This document shows, one piece after another, positions 10,083-15,837 of a stretch of DNA of 15,837 nt; the stretch's first letter is position 1, and every line of letters begins with the position of its first letter. This DNA comes from Cochliopodium minus (taxonomy: Eukaryota > Discosea > Himatismenida > Cochliopodiidae), in the NCBI GenBank assembly GCA_024220525.1, contig JAMYWO010000314.1, positions 8,148-23,984 of the forward strand, in the 5' to 3' direction. A program made the position numbers and the translations under genes. The notes under the pieces were generated by a model that saw only the letters and a list, made by a program, of their open reading frames with translations, was not told the origin of the DNA and did not search any database.

Positions 10083-11720
10083 AAATATTTTTTCAACTTT
10101 GAACCAATGGTATACTAAATAAAAGATAAATATTATACCACAACTATCCTTATATGTTAGAGGTCTTGTATGAATATTATTTGATTTTTAAATCTTGTCT
10201 TTTTTGAGTTATATCATAAATCAGCGATACATTGATAAAATCAAAAATGTACAAATTGAAATATTGATATTATGTTGTCATGGCTGATGGTCACATTTTA
10301 AGTTGGCTAGTGAAAGTAGGGATGCAGTATCTCATTTCGCGTTTGAGGGTTTTAAAAAATGAGGTACTTATTTTTCATCCCAACATTTTTTGTTAGTAAA
10401 AAAATATTTTACAACTTTGAACCGATTATATACGAAATGAAAGATAAATATTATACCACAAATATCCTTACACATTGGAGGTCTTAAATAAATATTATTT
10501 GATTTTTAAATCTTGTCTTCTTTGAGTTGTATCATGAATTAACAATACATTGATAAAATCAAAAATATACAAAGTGAAATATTGATATTATGTTGTCATG
10601 GCAGAAAATCATATTTAAAGTTGGCTAGTGAAAGTAGGGATATAGTAGCTTATTCCGCGTTTGAGGGTTTTAAAAAACGAGGTACTCATTTTTCATCCCA
10701 ACATTTTTTGTTAGTAAAAAAATATTTTTTTTCAACTTTGAAAGAAGCGTGTACGAAATGAAAGATAAATATTATACCACAACTATCCTTACACATTAGA
10801 GGTCTTGTATGAATATTATTTGATTTTTAAATCTTGTCTTTTTTGAGTTGTATCATCAATAAGCAATACATTGATAAAATCAAAAATATAGAAAGTGAAA
10901 TATTGATATTACATTTATATGACAGAAAATCATGTTTAAAGTTGGTTAGTGAAAGTAGGGGTGTAGTATCTCATTTCGCGTTCGAGGGTTTTAAAAAACG
11001 AGGTACTCATTTTTCATCCCAACATTTTTTGTTAGTAAAAATTATTTTTTTTCAACTTTGAACCAATTGTATACGAGATGAAAGATAAATATCATACCAC
11101 AAGTATCCTTACACATTAGAGGTCTTACATGAATATTATTTGATTTTTAAATCTTGTCTTCTTTGAGTTGCATCATCAATAAGAAATACATTGATAAAAT
11201 CAAAAACATACAAAGTGAAATATTGATATTATGTTTCTGATATAGATAATCATGTTTTAATATTGTAAGTGAAAGTAGGGATGTAGTATCTTATTCCGCG
11301 TTTGAGGGTTTTAAAAAACGAGGTACTCATTTTTCATCCCAACATTTTTTGTTAGTAAAAAAAATATTTTTTCAACTTTGAAAGAAGCGTATACAAAATG
11401 AAAGATAAATATTATACCAAAAGTATCTATGTAGTTTAGAGGTCTTGTATGAATATTATTTGATTTTTATATCTTGTATTTTTTGAGTTGTGTCATCAAT
11501 AAGTAATACATTGATAAAATCAAAAATATACAAAGTGAAATATTGATATCATATTTCTAATATAGATAATCATGTTTTGATAAGGTTAGTGAAAGTAGGG
11601 ATGTAGTATCTCATTTCGCGTTTGAGGGTTTTAAAAAACGAGGTACTCATTTTTCATCCCCAACATTTTTTGTTAGTAAAAATATTTTTTTTCAACTTTC
11701 AAACAATTGTGTACGAAATG

Positions 11721-12321
11721 AAAGATAAATATTATACCACAACTATCCTTATATGTTAGAGGTCTTATATGAATATTATTTGATTTTTATATCTTGTATT
11801 TTTTGAGTTGTGTCATCAATAAGCAATACATTGATAAAATCAAAAATATACAAAGTGAAATATTGATATTATGTTTGTGATATAGATAATCATGTTTTGA
11901 TAAGGTTAGTGAAAGTAGGGATGCAATATCTCATTTCGCGTTTGAGGGTTTTAAAAAACGAGGTACTCATTTTTCATCCCCAACATTTTTTGTTAGTAAA
12001 AATATTTTTTTTCAACTTTGAAAGAAGCGTATACGAAATGAAAGATAAATATCATACCACAACTATCCTTACACATTAGAGGTCTTGTATGAATATTATT
12101 TGATTTTTAAATCTTGTCTTTTTTGAGTTGTGTCATCAATAAGCAATACATTGATAAAATCAAAAATATACAAAGTGAAATATTGATATTACATTTCTAT
12201 GACAAAAAATCATATTTTGATAAGGTTAGTGAAAGTAGGGGTGTAGTATCTCATTTCGCGTTTGAGGGTTTTAAAAAACGAGGTACTCATTTTTCATCCC
12301 AACATTTTTTGTTAGTAAAAA
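11721..12321. repeat. Duplicated block YZ, copy 2 (array 2)
   Basis: This is the partner of 9482-10082. In this copy block X follows (from 12394) instead of preceding it. The left edge differs by G versus A at the base before the match. The right edge diverges at the A/T tract after GTTAGTAAAAA. Confidence 0.87.
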
Positions 12322-12393
12322 TATATTTTTTCAACTTTGAAAGAAGCGTATACAAAATGAAAGACAAATATTATACCACAACTATCCTTAGAC

Positions 12394-12660
12394 ATTAGAG
12401 GTCTTGTATGAATATTATTTGATTTTTAAATCTTGTCTTTTTTGAGTTGTGTCATCAATAAGCAATACATTGATAAAATCAAAAATATACAAAGTGAAAT
12501 ATTGATATTATGTTTGTGATATAGATAATCATGTTTAAAGTTGGTTAGTGAAAGTAGGGATGTAGTATCTTATTCCGCGTTCGAGGGTTTTAAAAAACGA
12601 GGTACTCATTTTTCATCCCAACATTTTTTGTTAGTAAAAAAATATTTTTTCAACTTTGAA
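12394..12660. repeat. Duplicated block X, copy 2 (array 2)
   Basis: This is the partner of 9197-9463, at an offset of 3197 bp (ten units). It follows block YZ copy 2 after 72 bp. Downstream it continues into GAAAGAAGCG, where copy 1 continues into GAACCAATGG. Confidence 0.85.
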
Positions 12661-12805
12661 AGAAGCGTATACGAAATGAAAGATAAATATTATACCCCAA
12701 CTATCCCTACACATTAGAGGTCTTGCATGAATATTATTTGATTTTTAAATCTTGTCTTCTTTGAGTTGTGTCATCAATAAGCAATACATTGATAAAATCA
12801 AAAAT
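12650..12805. repeat. Duplicated segment with ACCCCAAC variant, copy 1
   Basis: This segment carries the rare combination TATACCCCAACTATCCC and GGTCTTGCATGAAT. It matches 14249-14404 over about 156 bp at an offset of 1599 bp (five units). Most other units read TATACCACAACTATCC and CTTGTATG. Confidence 0.8.
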
Positions 12806-13737
12806 GTACAAAGTGAAATATTGATATTATATTTATATGACAGCAAATCATGTTTTGATAAGGTTAGTGAAAGTAGGGATGCAATATCTCATTTCGCGTT
12901 TGAGGGTTTTAAAAAACGAGGTACTCATTTTTCATCCCAACATTTTTTGTTAGTAAAAAAAATATTTTTTCAACTTTCAAACAATGGTATACGAGATGAA
13001 AGATAAATATTATACCACAACTATCCTTAGACATTAGAGGTCTTGTATGAATATTATTTGATTTTTAAATCTTGTCTTCTTTGAGTTATGTCATCAATAA
13101 GCAATACATTGATAAAATCAAAAATATACAAAGTGAAATATTGATATTATATTTCTAATATAGATAATCATATTTTGGTAAGGTTAGTGAAAGTAGGGAT
13201 GTAGTATCTCATTTCGCGTTTGAGAGTTTTAAAAAACGAGGTACTCATTTTTCATCCCCAACATTTTTTGTTAGTAAAAAAAATATTTTTACAACTTTGA
13301 ACCGATTATACGAAATGAAAGATAAATATTATACCACAAGTATCCTTACATATTTGAGGTCTTGTATGAATATTATTTGATTTTTATATCTTGTATTTTT
13401 TGAGTTGTGTCATCAATAAGCAATACATTGATAAAATCAAAAATATACAAAGTGAAATATTAATGTTATGTTTTCATGACAGAAAATCATGTTTAAAGTT
13501 GGTTAGTGAAAGTAGGGGTGTAGTATCTCATTTCGCGTTTGAGGGTTTTAAAAAATGAGGTACTCATTTTTCATCCCCAACATTTTTTGTTAGTAAAAAA
13601 ATATTTTTTCAACTTTGAACCGATTGTATACGAGATGAAAGGTAAATATCATACCACAACTATCCTTACATATTTGAGGTCTTACATGAATATTATTTGA
13701 TTTTTAAATCTTGTCTTTTTTGAGTTGTGTTATCAAT

Positions 13738-13758
13738 AAGTATATCTCAATTGATTTC
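13738..13758. repeat. Alternative module of array 2, copy 3
   Basis: This is the third occurrence of the TATATCTCAATTGATTTC replacement, sixteen units (5113 bp) after copy 2. It is flanked on the left by GTTATCAATAAG, so it sits in yet another combination of surrounding modules. Confidence 0.85.
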
Positions 13759-14248
13759 AAAAATGTACAAAGTGAAATATTGATATCATGTTTCTAATAT
13801 AGATAATCATGTTTAAAGTTGGTTAGTGAAAGTAGGGGTATAGTATCTTATTCCGCGTTTGAGAGTTTTAAAAAACGAGGTACTCATTTTTCATCCCCAA
13901 CATTTTTTGTTAGTAAAAATATTTTTTTTCAACTTTGAACCAATTGTATACGAGATGAAAGATAAATATTATACCACAACTATCCTTACATATTGGAGGT
14001 CTTGTATAAATATTATTTGATTTTTAAATCTTGTCTTTTTTGAGTTGTGTCATCAATTAACAATACATTGATAAAATCAAAAATGTACAAAGTGAAATAT
14101 TGATATTATGTTTGTGATATAGATAATCATGTTTAAAGTTGGTTAGTGAAAGTAGGGGTGTAGTATCTCATTTCGCGTTTAAGGGTTTTAAAAAACGAGG
14201 TACTCATTTTTCATCCCAACATTTTTTGTTAGTAAAAAAAATATTTTT

Positions 14249-14404
14249 TCAACTTTGAAAGAAGCGTATACGAAATGAAAGATAAATATTATACCCCAAC
14301 TATCCCTACACATTAGAGGTCTTGCATGAATATTATTTGATTTTTAAATCTTGTCTTCTTTGAGTTGTGTCATCAATAAGCAATACATTGATAAAATCAA
14401 AAAT
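14249..14404. repeat. Duplicated segment with ACCCCAAC variant, copy 2
   Basis: This is the partner of 12650-12805. The match ends where copy 1 has AAAATGTAC and this copy has AAAATATAC. The preceding A tract is one base longer here. Confidence 0.8.
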
Positions 14405-15159
14405 ATACAAAGTGAAATATTAATATCATATTTCTAATGTTTATAATCATGTTTAAAGTTGGTTAGTGAAAGTAGGGATGTAGTATCTTATTCCGCGTTC
14501 GAGGGTTTTAAAAAACGAGGTACTCATTTTTCATCCCCAACATTTTTTGTTAGTAAAATTTTTTTTTTTCAACTTTGAACCAATTATATACGAGATGAAA
14601 GATAAATATTATACCACAACTATCCTTACACATTAGAGGTCTTGTATGAATATTATTTGATTTTTAAATCTTGTCTTCTTTGAGTTATGTCATCAATAAG
14701 CAATACATTGATAAAATCAAAAATATACAAAGTGAAATATTGATATTATGTTTGTGATATAGATAATCATGTTTTGATAAGGTTAGTGAAAGTAGGGATG
14801 CAATATCTCATTTCGCGTTTGAGGGTTTTAAAAAACGAGGTACTCATTTTTCATCCCAACATTTTTTGTTAGTAAAAAAAATATTTTTTCAACTTTGAAA
14901 GAAGCGTATACGAAATGAAAGATAAATATCATACCACAACTATCCTTACACATTAGAGGTCTTGCATGAATATTATTTGATTTTTAAATTTTGTATTTTT
15001 TGAGTTGTGTCATCAATAAGCAATACATTGATAAAATCAAAAATATACAAAGTGAAATATTGATATTATATTTCTAATGTTTATAATCATGTTTAAAGTT
15101 GGTTAGTGAAAGTAAGAGTCTAGTATCTTATTCCGCGTTTGAGGGTTTTAAAAAATGAG

Positions 15160-15181
15160 TTTGCCCACACCCGACCCAACC
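15160..15181. repeat. C-rich 22-bp replacement in array 2 unit 31
   Basis: After the anchor TGAG, the usual 22 bases (starting GTACTCATTTTTCATC) are replaced by 22 different bases, TTTGCCCACACCCGACCCAA and then CC. The unit then resumes with the T run and GTTAGTAAA. Length is exactly preserved. The same unit also departs from the normal AGTAGGGATG upstream (AGTAAGAGTC). The replacement destroys the dyad. Confidence 0.9.
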
Positions 15182-15799
15182 TTTTTTTGTTAGTAAAAAA
15201 AATATTTTTTCAACTTTCAAACAATTGTATACGAGATGAAAGATAAATATTATACCACAAGTATCCTTACATATTAGAGGTCTTACATGAATATTATTTG
15301 ATTTTTATATCTTGTATTTTTAGAGTTATATCATGAATCAGTAATACATTGATAAAATCAAAAATATACAAAGTGAAATATTGATATTATGTTTCTAATA
15401 TATATAATCATGTTTTAATATTGTAAGTGAAAGTAGGGATGTAGTAGCTTATTCCGCGTTCGAGGGTTTTAAAAAACGAGGTACTCATTTTTCATCCCAA
15501 CATTTTTTGTTAGTAAAATTTTTTTTTTTCAACTTTGAAAGAAAGGTATACGAAATGAAAGATAAATATTATACCACAACTATCCTTACACATTAGAGGT
15601 CTTGTATGAATATTATTTGATTTTTAAATCTTGTCTTCTTTGAGTTATGTCATCAATAAGCAATACATTGATAAAATCAAAAATGTACAAAGTGAAATAT
15701 TGATATTATGTTTGTGATATAGATAATCATGTTTTGGTATGCTTAGTGAAAGTAGTAATGTAGTATCTTATTCCGCGTTTGAGGGTTTTAAAAAATGAG

Positions 15800-15821
15800 T
15801 TTGCCCACACCCGACCCAACC
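15800..15821. repeat. C-rich 22-bp replacement in array 2 unit 33
   Basis: This 22-bp block is identical to the one at 15160, 640 bp (two units) downstream. The intervening unit (anchor 15478) has the normal sequence. This unit also has an altered upstream word (AGTAGTAATG). The window ends 16 bp later. Confidence 0.9.
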
Positions 15822-15837
15822 TTTTTTTGTTAGTAAA

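Larger units (their letters stand above)
5302..15837. repeat. Satellite array 2: about 320-bp monomers, head-to-tail
   Basis: Thirty-three copies were counted from the anchor GAG in the [C/T]GAGGTACTCATTTTTC motif, or its variant. Anchor starts are 5572, 5891, 6210, 6529, 6848, 7167, 7486, 7806, 8125, 8444, 8764, 9083, 9402, 9721, 10041, 10361, 10679, 11000, 11320, 11640, 11960, 12280, 12599, 12918, 13238, 13557, 13877, 14197, 14517, 14837, 15157, 15478 and 15797. Spacing is 318-321 bp. Length differences come mainly from A and T homopolymers and from CATCCC versus CATCCCC. Conserved words per unit include TGAATATTATTTGATTTTT, AAAGTGAAATATT, GTTTTAAAAAA and ACATTTTTTGTTAGTAAAA. The array begins mid-unit at TTTCAACTTTG and runs off the right edge. 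No similarity to array 1 is visible. No functional gene is supported. Confidence 0.97.

Noticed and set aside
5406-13006. Forward-strand ORFs of 60-94 codons repeating through array 2 (starts at 5406, 5725, 7959, 8986, 9658, 9875, 10834, 11897, 12114, 12752)
   Set aside because: They are the same stretch of the satellite unit read over and over. Full-length versions begin at TTG. Most units contain in-frame stops. The period is not a multiple of three. No signal peptide, domain or motif is recognisable.
15160-15821. C-rich block as telomeric repeat
   Set aside because: The CCC words are irregular and do not form tandem CCCTAAA or CCCTAA units.
5302-15837. CRISPR-like regularly repeated array
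   Set aside because: The repeats are contiguous monomers of about 320 bp with no unique spacers, and no cas-like genes occur. Array 1 is likewise contiguous.
1-15837. CENP-B box or other named centromere protein site
   Set aside because: I found no match to the mammalian CENP-B box pattern in either satellite unit. The centromeric role is therefore only a possibility.
1-15837. Common origin of the two satellites
   Set aside because: Beyond AT-richness and the presence of a short dyad, no shared word of useful length was seen between array 1 and array 2 units.

Overview
This window holds no gene I can support. It is AT-rich, highly repetitive non-coding DNA made of two unrelated satellite arrays, each head-to-tail, separated by a linker of about 150 bp. 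The monomers are long (136 bp and about 320 bp), one array has higher-order organisation, and neither has intact coding capacity. This points to constitutive heterochromatin of a multicellular eukaryote, such as a (peri)centromeric or subtelomeric block. A plant is my mild preference, but I do not recognise either family by name, so the organism remains open.

Array 1 (1 to about 5152) is built from three related monomer types that share a core ending in GTAGTTCTCAAAAT. Types A and B are 136 bp each and alternate as 272-bp dimers. Type C is 164-166 bp and carries an extra T-rich segment. It is inserted after a B monomer at five places. Distances between successive C monomers are 981, 981, 437 and 1253 bp, and each equals a whole number of AB dimers plus one C. 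The left part is therefore a true higher-order repeat (ABABABC), and the right part has gained or lost whole dimers.

The linker (about 5153-5301) contains a single-copy-looking segment, a 16-bp perfect palindrome and a small A-rich direct repeat. Array 1 ends inside a decaying C-type monomer. Array 2 starts abruptly at an internal position of its own unit.

Array 2 (about 5302 to the window end, continuing beyond it) has 33 counted copies of a 318-321 bp unit. Each copy is a mosaic of a few alternative short modules. Blocks of one to two units recur nearly unchanged 5, 7 and 10 units away. One three-unit set, X-Y-Z, reappears in the circularly permuted order Y-Z-X. Close to the right end, two units two periods apart carry the same 22-bp C-rich replacement that removes a conserved dyad.

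Both satellites carry, in each unit or each AB dimer, a short inverted repeat with a 3-bp centre. The open reading frames seen in the window are by-products of the repeat units and are broken in most copies. The interest here lies in satellite architecture and evolution, not in a protein-coding system.
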